In this document: positions 16,603 to 25,794 of the stretch, piece after piece
Numbering within the stretch: position 1 is the first letter of the stretch
Layout: each line of letters begins with the position of its first letter
From: Marinitoga aeolica
Lineage (GTDB): Bacteria; Thermotogota; Thermotogae; Petrotogales; Petrotogaceae
Direction of reading: 5' to 3'
Length of the DNA stretch: 64,000 nt
Assembly (NCBI RefSeq): GCF_029910535.1
Contig: NZ_CP069362.1
Span: 248,001-312,000 of the forward strand
Made by a program: the position numbers and the translations under genes
Notes under the pieces: generated by a model
What the model was told of the DNA's origin: nothing
The model's database searches: none
Seen by the model: only the letters and a program-made list of their open reading frames with translations

Positions 16603-17210
16603 AATTCTCCAAATCCATTTTCAATTTTATTACCTAATCCAAATGTTTCTAAATATAAAAGAAATGGCGAATGCCATAATTCTGAAATCTCAAACTCTAA
16701 TTTCCCCTTCCAATAATTCTCATCATAATTTTTTAAGGAAAAACTTTTTAGATTTGGCAAAATATCTGTTGTTTTTATTTTCATATATTTTTCAAATTCT
16801 TTTCTTTTTTGGTCAAGTTCATAAAAAATATTTTTTTTAAAAATAATAGGTGTAATGGTTTTTAGTGAAATGATTTTTTCATTTATATTTACTTTTTCTA
16901 TTATATAATTTCGAGGATAATTATTATATTCAATTGACCATAATTTAATTTGATTTCCATTATAATCAATATATTTCCTATAATAATTATTTAGGGATAT
17001 AATTATTGTTCTAGCTAAAGGCTTATACATTGTAGCAATTTTTAATCCATACGTTTTTCTACCTTTAAATGGTCCTGTGATTTTTAAATATGGTGGTTTT
17101 AAATCATTGATTTTAAAATTAAAATAATTATATGTAATGTAAGATATCAAATCTTTATTTATTTTTTCTTTTTCTCCTTCAAAATATGTTTCAATTTTTG
17201 CAAAAAACAA
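16590..17210 (-). CDS. Cas6-like RAMP protein at the end of the csm operon
   Basis: The 206-residue protein ends with GLGNKIENGFGELG, the Gly-rich loop typical of the second RRM of Cas6 and other RAMP proteins. The body is a mix of strands and short helices with many aromatic and basic residues. It is distinct from the Cas6 at the head of the operon. It may be a second, divergent Cas6 for pre-crRNA processing or an additional RAMP accessory. It follows csm5 directly and is the last gene before the operon terminator. A catalytic His cannot be assigned. Assignment to the RAMP superfamily is fair; assignment to Cas6 is tentative. Confidence 0.6.
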   Translation of the reverse strand: MFFAKIETYFEGEKEKINKDLISYITYNYFNFKINDLKPPYLKITGPFKGRKTYGLKIATMYKPLARTIIISLNNYYRKYIDYNGNQIKLWSIEYNNYPRNYIIEKVNINEKIISLKTITPIIFKKNIFYELDQKRKEFEKYMKIKTTDILPNLKSFSLKNYDENYWKGKLEFEISELWHSPFLLYLETFGLGNKIENGFGELGRI

Positions 17211-18395
17211 CTATTCCACCTCTATATTATTTATTTTTAACCAACCTAATGGGGAAAATGCATCTTCATTTTTATATACCACTAATTTCCTTGATGCTGG
17301 TGCCGGCAAATCACCATGATCTCTGTATAACCTATTTCTTAAAGCTATTTTATTATTTTCATTTAATAAATTAAATAATGACACATAACTCCATCCTGAG
17401 GAGTTTCCTATTCTTAGATTTCCCATATCTTTTATCATATTTAAAATTGTTTTAAAAGAAGATAGGTACTTTTCGTAGTCTTCAGCTTCATATTCGAATT
17501 TATTGTCAAAGTTATCTTTAAATTTTAGTGTATAACTTTTTTCGGTATAATTCAAAAGATAATCTTGTTGTTTTATATCTTCATAATATGTTTTTATTAT
17601 TTTTTCTATATCTTTTGGAGTTATTAAATTTCCCATTTCATTCGCTAACCATTCATCATATGTAATAGATATTGTGAAATTTATATTTCTAGGTATTGCT
17701 TCTAAAAATATCGGAGCACCTCTTTTTACTTCAAATCTATTATTTGTTAAATGAAAAATTCTAACTCCATATATACTTGCTTCGATATTTTCATCTAAAA
17801 CAATATCTTCAAATCTTAATGTTCTTAAGAAATCTTTATTTTGATTATTGCCTCCAATTTTTTTACTTATTAAATGTTTCTCAATATTTTTATATAAATC
17901 TTTTAATTTGAAATTATTAGACTTTGAAGTTTTTCTTTTTATTTGCCTATTTCTTATAGCTTCTGAAATACAATTATTTAAATCTAATATGAATTTTTTA
18001 TCTTCCTTTAAAAAATAATAATTAATCGCATTTCTAAAAGCACCTTTAATGGACGATCCAGGAATCATTAATTTTCCGTCTATAGTTCTTATATGTGCTC
18101 TTATTGTTCTTGCTCTATTTTCATTAAATCCTAACCCTTTTTTACAAGAATAAATATATTCAGCATCTTTTTTATATTCAGAAATTTTATCTATATATTT
18201 TTCAAAGGCTCTTCCAGATTCTTGCATGTACTTAATATAATACTTTTTATTCATTCTTAATAAATGTATACTGTTTTTCCCTTTAGAATTAACTTCTGAT
18301 TTTTTTGCATACTCACTAATTGGAATTTCTGAATCTGTTCCCCCTATGTAAAGAGGTGTTAGTGTTTTTACGTTAATTTTTATTTTTTTAAACAT
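17211..18395 (-). CDS. csm5: Csm5, type III-A effector subunit
   Basis: A 394-residue RAMP protein with the Csm5 pattern: N-terminal strand and VKTLTPLYIGG, then MIPGSSIKGAFRNAI (the RAMP Gly loop) and C-terminal MGNLRIGNSSGWSYVSL. The final stretch has the LPAPASRKLV block seen near the end of Csm5 proteins. Csm5 caps the 3' end of the crRNA in the Csm complex and recruits processing nucleases. It overlaps csm4 by 8 bp and is followed with no gap by the Cas6-like gene. Confidence 0.92.
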   Translation of the reverse strand: MFKKIKINVKTLTPLYIGGTDSEIPISEYAKKSEVNSKGKNSIHLLRMNKKYYIKYMQESGRAFEKYIDKISEYKKDAEYIYSCKKGLGFNENRARTIRAHIRTIDGKLMIPGSSIKGAFRNAINYYFLKEDKKFILDLNNCISEAIRNRQIKRKTSKSNNFKLKDLYKNIEKHLISKKIGGNNQNKDFLRTLRFEDIVLDENIEASIYGVRIFHLTNNRFEVKRGAPIFLEAIPRNINFTISITYDEWLANEMGNLITPKDIEKIIKTYYEDIKQQDYLLNYTEKSYTLKFKDNFDNKFEYEAEDYEKYLSSFKTILNMIKDMGNLRIGNSSGWSYVSLFNLLNENNKIALRNRLYRDHGDLPAPASRKLVVYKNEDAFSPLGWLKINNIEVE

Positions 18396-19269
18396 TTATA
18401 TCACTCCAATTCACTTTTAAATATATTGGAGTTCCAGAAATAATACTATTGTTTATTGTTGTCTTCACATTTTTCCCTTTTATTTCAAAATCGAATAAAC
18501 TTCCTTCTTCAAAATATTTTACTGTAGGTTTTAAATCGCCACTTCTTGTGTCAAATGATCTATATTCTTTTATTTTATAATAAGATTTGTCTGTAATTTT
18601 GTATATTTCTTCTTTTGTTGGTATATACATTCCTAGGTTTAATATATAATTGTATTTATCGCTATATAAATATTTTTCAAATAATGTATTTTTTGTTTCT
18701 TTAATTTCAAAATCAAATGCGCCGAATCCCCTTGTTTTTCTATATCCGCCCAATCCTTCATCTTCAGAGATTCTTAACGCAATTTCTAGATTATGTTTTT
18801 GTTCTTCTGGTAATTCAATTAGGAAATAAAAAGCATCTTTAATACTCAAAGCACTAACTAAATATAAAGCTGTTGAATTTTCTATTCTGTCTATTGCCAC
18901 CCCTGGTAATATAGTTTTAATTGATTTAAATTCATCTGGTATTTTTGCATTTTTTAACCAATTTTCTAAGTTTGATAAAAATATATATGGGGCTTTTTTT
19001 ATTTTTTTGAATTTTTCTGCTTCAATTTTTTCAGGTAATTTGAATGGTTTAGGAATTAAATATTCGTTTTTTATTTTTGGAAATAATGATGATAATCTTA
19101 TAGAATTAATAAATTCATATGTTTCTTCATCAGGTTTTATTTTATTTAATGAATTCCCTAACATTCCTAATATAGTATTTGAATTTGGTAATTCGGTAGT
19201 TTCATCATCCTTATGCGAAGTTTTATGGATAAACGACTTAAATTTTAATTCTACTATATATACTCCCAT
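18388..19269 (-). CDS. csm4: Csm4, type III-A effector subunit
   Basis: A 293-residue protein with Csm4 features: a short N-terminal strand, SNTILGMLGNSLNKI, LIPKPFKLP, GVAIDRIENSTALY, and the RAMP loop GLGGYRKTRGFGAF. Csm4 binds the 8-nt 5' tag of the crRNA and contacts Cas10. It lies between csm3 (4-bp gap) and csm5 (8-bp overlap) in the expected order. Confidence 0.92.
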   Translation of the reverse strand: MGVYIVELKFKSFIHKTSHKDDETTELPNSNTILGMLGNSLNKIKPDEETYEFINSIRLSSLFPKIKNEYLIPKPFKLPEKIEAEKFKKIKKAPYIFLSNLENWLKNAKIPDEFKSIKTILPGVAIDRIENSTALYLVSALSIKDAFYFLIELPEEQKHNLEIALRISEDEGLGGYRKTRGFGAFDFEIKETKNTLFEKYLYSDKYNYILNLGMYIPTKEEIYKITDKSYYKIKEYRSFDTRSGDLKPTVKYFEEGSLFDFEIKGKNVKTTINNSIISGTPIYLKVNWSDINV

Positions 19270-19273
19270 ATAA

Positions 19274-20029
19274 TCACTCCAGTATTTCTTGGAGTTTATT
19301 TAACATTTCTTTTGGAGATAACCCATATTCTTTTTCAAATAAATTATTTCCATTTATAAAATATTCTCTATCTTTTTTTGCAATTTTTTCTATTGTAAAC
19401 TCAACTTTACCATTACCTCTTGATCCACCTTTACCTAAATAATCTTCTTCTACTAATTCTAATAACTTAAAGATGTTTTCTATATCTTCTTTTTTATGAT
19501 TTTCATTTTCTACATTATATACAATTTCAAACTCAAATTTTGTACCTGCAGGTACTCTTTCTATTTGCCTCGGACTCGCTGCTGCAGTAATTCTATCTAA
19601 TGAATTTTCTGTTTTCCATTCTGTATACGGTAAATCTGTATCTAATTTTTCCAATAATTCTTTACTTTCTTTTGTCAAATATGAGTCTCTTACTATTATT
19701 TTCGATGGAATACTTTTATTTTTGTCAATAGAAGATCCAAAAAGCCTACAAACTTTACAATTTTCATCGTTACATTCGTGTCTTTTTACTTTATTTTTAC
19801 CAGAACCAAATGTTTCAAAATCAACATCTAAAACCTTTTCCAATAATGATCTCATTTTTCCTTTTAATGAACTACCAGGTATATAAGGTTCATTTGTTAA
19901 AGGATTTCTTATTACTGGTGAATCAATACCTCCTATACTAATACCAAAATCTGCTCCTCCTATATGTAAACCACTTTTTAACTCAATTTTCCCTTTTATA
20001 ATTATTTTTTCAATTATTTTCCCCGTCAT
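19274..20029 (-). CDS. csm3: Csm3, backbone and target-RNA nuclease
   Basis: A 251-residue RAMP protein that forms the repeating backbone of the Csm complex. The family motif ELKSGLHIGG is followed by GGIDSPVIRNP, where D36 corresponds to the Asp that cleaves target RNA at 6-nt intervals. The RAMP loop YIPGSSLKGKMRSLLE comes next, and a group of Cys/His residues at about 88-98 (HECNDENCKVCRLFG) should bind zinc. All key residues are present, so target RNA cleavage should be active. The start overlaps the csm2 stop by one base. Confidence 0.96.
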   Translation of the reverse strand: MTGKIIEKIIIKGKIELKSGLHIGGADFGISIGGIDSPVIRNPLTNEPYIPGSSLKGKMRSLLEKVLDVDFETFGSGKNKVKRHECNDENCKVCRLFGSSIDKNKSIPSKIIVRDSYLTKESKELLEKLDTDLPYTEWKTENSLDRITAAASPRQIERVPAGTKFEFEIVYNVENENHKKEDIENIFKLLELVEEDYLGKGGSRGNGKVEFTIEKIAKKDREYFINGNNLFEKEYGLSPKEMLNKLQEILE

Positions 20030-20463
20030 TATCTTTTACCCCCTTTATAATTTACTTTATTATTTTCTTCATAAAATTTAAAATAAGCTACTATTGAATC
20101 ATAAAATTTTTTAAATTTTTCAAACGATTTTATCGATTTTATTTTATCTATAGAAGGATCTAATACTCTTTTTAAATCTGATAAATTTGAATTTCTTACA
20201 GTATTATAAGCTATTAATGGTTTTATAAATAGTATTTCATCTTTAATATCCTGTGGAATAATGTTATCTTCTAAATTCCTTGAAGATACAGCAGAATATA
20301 TTTTTGTTATATGAGTATGTATCTTTCTGATTTGATTTGTTTTAGCTCCATTTTTATGTGCGGTTTCAGCTATTATCTCTGCATCTTTTATCATCTGCTC
20401 GGTATCATAATCTTCAAAAGTTTTTAAATTTTTAATCCTGTTAACAACATTATCAATTGACAT
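20029..20463 (-). CDS. csm2: Csm2, small helical subunit
   Basis: The 144-residue all-helical protein has the usual Csm2 size, charge and position between cas10 and csm3. Helices carry the stretch GAKTNQIRKIHTHITKIYSA, matching the family's most conserved helix. Csm2 subunits line the target RNA along the complex. There is a 13-bp gap to cas10 and a one-base overlap with csm3. Confidence 0.9.
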   Translation of the reverse strand: MSIDNVVNRIKNLKTFEDYDTEQMIKDAEIIAETAHKNGAKTNQIRKIHTHITKIYSAVSSRNLEDNIIPQDIKDEILFIKPLIAYNTVRNSNLSDLKRVLDPSIDKIKSIKSFEKFKKFYDSIVAYFKFYEENNKVNYKGGKR

Positions 20464-20476
20464 TTTTCCGCCCCCT

Positions 20477-22630
20477 TTATTTTCTAATGTATAAATCTAC
20501 TATTTGTATTGTTTTAAATAATTTACTATTTATTTTTTCGTCTAATATACTTCCAATTATTTTTTTATCTTCTTCATTACCTTTTGCATATGTATAATAT
20601 AGTAATGGTTTTTGTAAATTTTCTTCTTCTTCTCTTTCTTGTTCAGAATCTTTTAAAACGACATTCTGAGATATACCAAAAAGTTTATATAATAATGATC
20701 TACTTATATTATTTTTATAATCTTTTATATTAACTTTTTGATTTTCATTACTTATTCTGTCTTCCCCAATTATTTTTCTTATAAGCTTATATATATCTTC
20801 TATATCATTCCAGAAAAAGGTTGAGTTTTTCATAGTAAAGTCTGGCATTAATGTTAATGAATCTTTTTCTTTTCCATCTTTTTTATTTGATTTAGCCATA
20901 TCTTCTGCACTTCCTGAAAATTCCGCCAACCATTTTAATGCAGTCTTATTGTTTTCTAAAACCAAACCACCTGATAGAGTTATATCTGGATTTTTTACAA
21001 AATCATCGAAGATATTTTTTATTTCTAATGAACTTTCAAACACTTCATTCCAAGCTCCAATATAGAACAAATCATCTCCACCAGCATATATTATCATTAC
21101 ATTCCTTTCAGGAGAATTGTTCTCGTTTACATAAAAGATTCTTTTTTCATATTTTTTAGGTATTTTACCGGCACATATTGTAGGTATATATGATGAGAAA
21201 AATCTATTAAGCATTTTTGATAATGTACTTACTTTTTGTAAAGATGGTTGTTCTATATATGTTGAAAATATAGAACCAAGATTATCCACATCTGATCTAA
21301 ATACACCTATTAATTTTCTACCTATAGATTTTTCACTTAATTCCTCTAATGTTGTATGTGATTTAGGAGTATATAATGACAATAAAATTGGGGTTAGTTT
21401 ATTTTGTCTTTTTAAATATTTTCCTAAATTATATATATATCCCTTTTGATCTTTGTTTATTTCTTTAACTACTACATATCTTTTATTAAATATTTCTAAA
21501 TAACCGTATGGATCTTCTATTACCGCATTACCTTCTATTAAATCTTTTCCAAATTCTATCATTGAATCACAAAAATGGCATACTTTTAAATCATTTTTTT
21601 CTATAAGATTTTCTGTATAGACATTACAAACATCACATATTTTATCAGAAGATACTTTTTCATATTTTACTTTAAATAATTCACTTAAGGTTTCAGATGT
21701 ATATGGATGATATTTTTTTTCATTTATTTTTTTTGAACTTCTACTAAATACATTTGCTATATTATCTTTTAATTCCGAAATAGAAAATTCTTCTAAATTT
21801 GTTATTATTTGTAATTCAGGATGATTAGATATTATCCAATTATTAAATTCTGAAATAACTTTTTCTATAATTTTTTTATTTTTTTCAGTATTAGGTAATA
21901 TTAAATAAAAATTGCCACCACCAATAAAATGAATATGAATTCTTGATAGGTCTAATTCCTCTAATAATTTATCAACAAATACTTCTTGTAATAATTGTAA
22001 ATAGACTGAACGAGCTCTTAAAGATTTTAAAGCTCCTTTAGTGTTTATTGTATATATAAATTTTTGTGTTCCAGACATATCTCCGTGTAAAAGAAGGAAT
22101 GGTTTTTCTTTGTTTTCTGCTAATATATATGATGTATAAATCTGAGATTTTACTCTAGAATGTTCATATAATGATATTTCTGTTTCTTCACCTGTTGTTG
22201 CTGGAACGAATGAAAGATGTTTTTCCATTAAAAACAATATCTTTTTTAATGATTGATCTTTTTTAAAATCCTCTTTTAAATTATTTATTATTTCCTCATA
22301 TGTAGTGGTATTTTGGGTATCAGGAAATATTATTTTTTCATAATTATTTTCATATTCAATTATACTTAATGGGAAATAACTTTTAATTTTTTTTGAATTA
22401 TTACTTTTTTTAACTGTTGAAAAAACATTTACTAATTTTTGATTTACATTTTTTTCATTTTCATCTTCTAACTCCAAAAATTTTAATTCACTCATAATTT
22501 CTGGATTATAATCATTTTCTAAACCTAAAAGTTTTTTCACTTCTTCATATGAAAACTTTTTCTTTTCTTTTCTAAAAAAAATACGCCATAATTCCGATGT
22601 TAAATAAGATATAGGTATTTTTTCATCCAC
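20477..22630 (-). CDS. cas10: Cas10 (Csm1) without an HD nuclease domain
   Basis: The 717-residue protein has two palm domains separated by a zinc ribbon. The first palm region has LLHGDMSGTQKFIY and IGGGNFYLILP; the zinc ligands are C332, C335, C351 and C354; the second palm has VFRSDVDNLG and the cyclase motif GGDD at 517-520 (YAGGDDLFYIG). It should therefore make cyclic oligoadenylates from ATP when the complex binds target RNA. The HD motif normally found at the N terminus of Csm1 is absent: the family's SLYxHSR block already occurs at 153-159, leaving no room for a full HD domain. It therefore probably lacks the ssDNase activity. Confidence 0.96.
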   Translation of the reverse strand: MDEKIPISYLTSELWRIFFRKEKKKFSYEEVKKLLGLENDYNPEIMSELKFLELEDENEKNVNQKLVNVFSTVKKSNNSKKIKSYFPLSIIEYENNYEKIIFPDTQNTTTYEEIINNLKEDFKKDQSLKKILFLMEKHLSFVPATTGEETEISLYEHSRVKSQIYTSYILAENKEKPFLLLHGDMSGTQKFIYTINTKGALKSLRARSVYLQLLQEVFVDKLLEELDLSRIHIHFIGGGNFYLILPNTEKNKKIIEKVISEFNNWIISNHPELQIITNLEEFSISELKDNIANVFSRSSKKINEKKYHPYTSETLSELFKVKYEKVSSDKICDVCNVYTENLIEKNDLKVCHFCDSMIEFGKDLIEGNAVIEDPYGYLEIFNKRYVVVKEINKDQKGYIYNLGKYLKRQNKLTPILLSLYTPKSHTTLEELSEKSIGRKLIGVFRSDVDNLGSIFSTYIEQPSLQKVSTLSKMLNRFFSSYIPTICAGKIPKKYEKRIFYVNENNSPERNVMIIYAGGDDLFYIGAWNEVFESSLEIKNIFDDFVKNPDITLSGGLVLENNKTALKWLAEFSGSAEDMAKSNKKDGKEKDSLTLMPDFTMKNSTFFWNDIEDIYKLIRKIIGEDRISNENQKVNIKDYKNNISRSLLYKLFGISQNVVLKDSEQEREEEENLQKPLLYYTYAKGNEEDKKIIGSILDEKINSKLFKTIQIVDLYIRK

Positions 22631-22642
22631 AAATCCACCCCC

Positions 22643-23362
22643 TTATATTTTTTCTATACATCCAAAACCTATTGAATTTTTACTTCCTATACCACTATCA
22701 TATGCAAATTGAAGTAATTCTGGATCGCCTTTTAATTTAAATTGGCCCATCCAACCTTTTATGATTATGTTTTTGTATTTTGAAATTACTTCTTTTGGAT
22801 TTTTTGTTTGCTTAATATAAAAATTATCGCTTTTTGGTTCTTTACCATAAAAAGCTTTATATTTATTTATCAAATTTCTTTTTATTAATTCATTGAATTC
22901 AGTTTCATAAGGAGAGTAATAGTATGTTTTCTTCTTTTTGTCTTTTTCAAATGTAGAGTAAACTGTAATTGCAGATTTTGTTTTTACAAGCAATTCTTCA
23001 GAAGGTATTATAGAAGAATAATCTATTTTCGTTATTTTTATTTTTTGATTTAATAATTCAATTATTGGATTTTTAAACATCTGATCCATTAAATACATCA
23101 TTAATTGATTATCTGCTGAAGATATAATCAATTGTCCTTGATTTTTATATTTCACAAAATTCTTTTTTATTTCATATTCACCGAATATTCTTGAAAATGT
23201 ATACATTTTATATTTTCTTTTTCCATATTCATAACCTTTATCATGTATAAACTCTGCATATTCCTTATTATTTATATATTTTAAAATCATCGCTTGTATA
23301 ATATGATTATAGTGTATTGGTAAATTTAATTCTTCATAATCTAAATATAGTTTTAATCTCAT
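22643..23362 (-). CDS. cas6: Cas6 pre-crRNA endonuclease
   Basis: A Cas6-family protein of 239 residues. It has the N-terminal RRM strand MRLKLYLDY, a His near residue 17-20 (LPIHYNH) and the C-terminal loop GIGSKNSIGFGCIEKI. Cas6 cuts within each repeat to leave the ATGGAAAC tag on crRNAs. An ATG lies five codons upstream at 23377, but AAGGAGG sits 5 nt before the ATG at 23362, which is taken as the start. It is the first gene of the csm operon, behind a strong promoter. Confidence 0.93.
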   Translation of the reverse strand: MRLKLYLDYEELNLPIHYNHIIQAMILKYINNKEYAEFIHDKGYEYGKRKYKMYTFSRIFGEYEIKKNFVKYKNQGQLIISSADNQLMMYLMDQMFKNPIIELLNQKIKITKIDYSSIIPSEELLVKTKSAITVYSTFEKDKKKKTYYYSPYETEFNELIKRNLINKYKAFYGKEPKSDNFYIKQTKNPKEVISKYKNIIIKGWMGQFKLKGDPELLQFAYDSGIGSKNSIGFGCIEKI

Positions 23363-23452
23363 TATATCCTCCTTCATTTCCTTAAAATATTAACATATTA
23401 TTTATGTTATATTCTGTTTATTTTATAAAATTTTTAATTCTATCAATGCTAT

Positions 23453-23481
23453 ATTTTATCATTTTTATTTATTTTTGTCAA
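23453..23481 (-). promoter_or_regulatory. Promoter of the cas6-csm operon
   Basis: On the minus strand a perfect -35 box TTGACA (23476-23481) is followed after 17 bp by TAAAAT (23453-23458). It lies about 90 bp before the cas6 start. Confidence 0.85.
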
Positions 23482-23531
23482 TAAGAATAAATCTCCATTT
23501 AAATCAAAAAAATTGTATTCTTACTTTTTAT

Positions 23532-23576
23532 AAAAACAAAGTGCCTATCCAAAAACTGGATCGGCACTTTGTTTTT
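23532..23576 (-). terminator. Intrinsic terminator of the opp operon
   Basis: A long stem of AAAAACAAAGTGCC/GGCACTTTGTTTTT with an inner ATCC/GGAT pair. T runs lie on both sides. Confidence 0.9.
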
Positions 23577-23588
23577 AGTTTTATATTA

Positions 23589-24770
23589 TTATCCTTTAAA
23601 TTGTCCTGCAAAGTGACAAGCTACCATATGTCCATCACCCATATCTACTAGTGGTGGTTCTTTTTTAGAACAAATGTCTTTTGCTATTGGACATCTTGTA
23701 TGGAATCTACATCCACTTGGAGGATTAATAGGACTTGGAACATCTCCTTGCAAAATGATTCTCTTTTTCTTGTATTCAGGATCTGGTATTGGTATAGCAG
23801 ACATTAATGATACTGTATATGGATGTAATGGATTATCAAATAATGTTTTCTTGTCTGCTAATTCTACTATTTTACCAAGATACATAACTGCAACTCTATC
23901 TGAAATATGTTTAACTACGGCCAAGTCGTGAGCAATAAATACATATGTTAATTTAAATTCTTTTTGTAAATCTTCTAATAAGTTTATTACCTGTGATTGA
24001 ATAGATACATCTAATGCAGAAACAGCTTCATCAGCAACAATTAGTTTTGGGTTTAATGCCAATGCCCTTGCAATACCAATTCTCTGTCTTTGACCACCTG
24101 AGAATTCGTGTGGGAACCTATATATATATTCTGATGATAAACCAACTTTTTCTAATAAATCTTTTATTTTTTCTGTTGCTTCTGCTCCGCTTTTTACAAG
24201 GCCATGTGTAAATAAACCTTCTGCTATTATACTTCTTATTCTTAATCTTGGGTTCAATGAAGAATATGGATCCTGGAATATAATTTGCATGTTTCTTCTA
24301 AACCATTTTCTTTTTTCATTTAAGTTAGATAACATTTCATTATGTAATCCATGATATCCTTTTTCAAAATATATTTTTGCATATTTTTTATCTATTTCAT
24401 CTGAAAGATTTTTTATTACTTCATCTTCTGATTTATATTTATTTTTTAACTCATTAAATCTACTTACATATATTTCATGTATATATTTATTTGCTCTTGT
24501 TTTAGGTAAAAATAAAGGTGTTGTATCCAAACCATCTACAACTATTCTACCTGCTGTAGGATTTAATAATCTTAAAATTGTCATTCCTGTTGTACTTTTA
24601 CCACAACCAGATTCTCCAACTAATCCAATTGTTTCACCTTCATATACTTTAAAAGAAACATCATCAACAGCTTTAACATGAGCTACAACTCTTTTAAAAA
24701 CGCCAGCTCTAACAGGGAAATATTTTTTTAAATTATCTACTTGCAATAATATTTTTTTATCTTGAGACAT
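23589..24770 (-). CDS. oppF: Oligopeptide ABC transporter ATPase (OppF type)
   Basis: A 393-residue ABC ATPase with Walker [11 protein letters not shown]-loop [14 protein letters not shown], signature [15 protein letters not shown], Walker [13 protein letters not shown], and the C-terminal oligopeptide block with [10 protein letters not shown]. It powers peptide uptake together with OppD. An insertion of about 65 residues (roughly 95-160, Lys/Glu-rich) lies between Walker A and the Q-loop, where OppF normally has a short linker. It overlaps oppD by one base and ends the operon. Confidence 0.93.
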   Translation of the reverse strand: MSQDKKILLQVDNLKKYFPVRAGVFKRVVAHVKAVDDVSFKVYEGETIGLVGESGCGKSTTGMTILRLLNPTAGRIVVDGLDTTPLFLPKTRANKYIHEIYVSRFNELKNKYKSEDEVIKNLSDEIDKKYAKIYFEKGYHGLHNEMLSNLNEKRKWFRRNMQIIFQDPYSSLNPRLRIRSIIAEGLFTHGLVKSGAEATEKIKDLLEKVGLSSEYIYRFPHEFSGGQRQRIGIARALALNPKLIVADEAVSALDVSIQSQVINLLEDLQKEFKLTYVFIAHDLAVVKHISDRVAVMYLGKIVELADKKTLFDNPLHPYTVSLMSAIPIPDPEYKKKRIILQGDVPSPINPPSGCRFHTRCPIAKDICSKKEPPLVDMGDGHMVACHFAGQFKG

Positions 24771-25780
24771 TATTTTTCACCTACCCTTGATTTCTCTACT
24801 TCTTTTACTAATTCATCTATATAGAAACATCTTGAGTAATGTCCTGGTTCAACTTCCATCAATTCAGGCATTTCATCTTTACATCTTTCTTTTGCTAAGA
24901 AACATCTATTGGAAAATCCACAACCTTTAGGGAATCTTCTTGGGTTAGGAACTGTCCCTGGAATAGACATTAATCTGTCTACTTCTTCGTTTAATTTAGG
25001 TATAGATTGCATTAAACCCCATGTGTATGGATTCTTAGGTCTTTTGAATATAGATACTATATCACCATATTCTACAACTTTTCCAGCATACATAACAGCT
25101 GCTTTATCAGACATTTCTGCAACAACACCTAAATCATGAGTTATAAAGATAATTGCCATACCATATTCTCTTTGCAATTCTTTCATTAATTCTAATATTT
25201 GTGCTTGAATGGTAACATCTAATGCAGTGGTAGGTTCATCAGCAATCAAAACTTTTGGATTACATGATAATGCCATAGCAATCATGGCTCTTTGTCTCAT
25301 ACCACCAGATAATTCATGTGGATATTGGTCAACACGTTTTTCTGGTTCAGGAATACCAACTTTTCTTAATAAGTCTATTGCTCTTTCTCTTGCAGATTTT
25401 TCATCCATTCCCATATGAAGCATTATCATTTCTATTATTTGATCACCTACTGTAAATACTGGATTTAATGCTGTCATTGGTTCCTGGAAAATCATTGCAA
25501 TTTCTTTTCCTCTTATATGTCTCATATCATCTTCTGGAATTTTGCTTATATCTTGACCTTTGTATAATATTTCACCTTCAGCGATTCTTCCATTTTCATC
25601 GAGCAATCTCATAATACTTAATGAGGTTACCGACTTACCCGAACCTGATTCTCCAACTATAGCTAGTGTTTCTCCTTCGTGAACCTCAAAGGATACTCCC
25701 CTAACTGCTCTTACTTCACCATCTTCTGTATTGAAATATGTATGTAAATTATTGACCTTTAATATTGGGTCTTTCATCAT
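24770..25780 (-). CDS. oppD: Oligopeptide ABC transporter ATPase (OppD type)
   Basis: A 336-residue ABC ATPase with Walker [11 protein letters not shown]-loop [11 protein letters not shown], signature [15 protein letters not shown] and Walker [12 protein letters not shown]. The C-terminal tail has [14 protein letters not shown], typical of the Opp/Dpp family. It pairs with OppF on the cytoplasmic side of the OppBC permease. Length is normal. Confidence 0.94.
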   Translation of the reverse strand: MMKDPILKVNNLHTYFNTEDGEVRAVRGVSFEVHEGETLAIVGESGSGKSVTSLSIMRLLDENGRIAEGEILYKGQDISKIPEDDMRHIRGKEIAMIFQEPMTALNPVFTVGDQIIEMIMLHMGMDEKSARERAIDLLRKVGIPEPEKRVDQYPHELSGGMRQRAMIAMALSCNPKVLIADEPTTALDVTIQAQILELMKELQREYGMAIIFITHDLGVVAEMSDKAAVMYAGKVVEYGDIVSIFKRPKNPYTWGLMQSIPKLNEEVDRLMSIPGTVPNPRRFPKGCGFSNRCFLAKERCKDEMPELMEVEPGHYSRCFYIDELVKEVEKSRVGEK

Positions 25781-25794
25781 TAGCCTCCTTTCAA

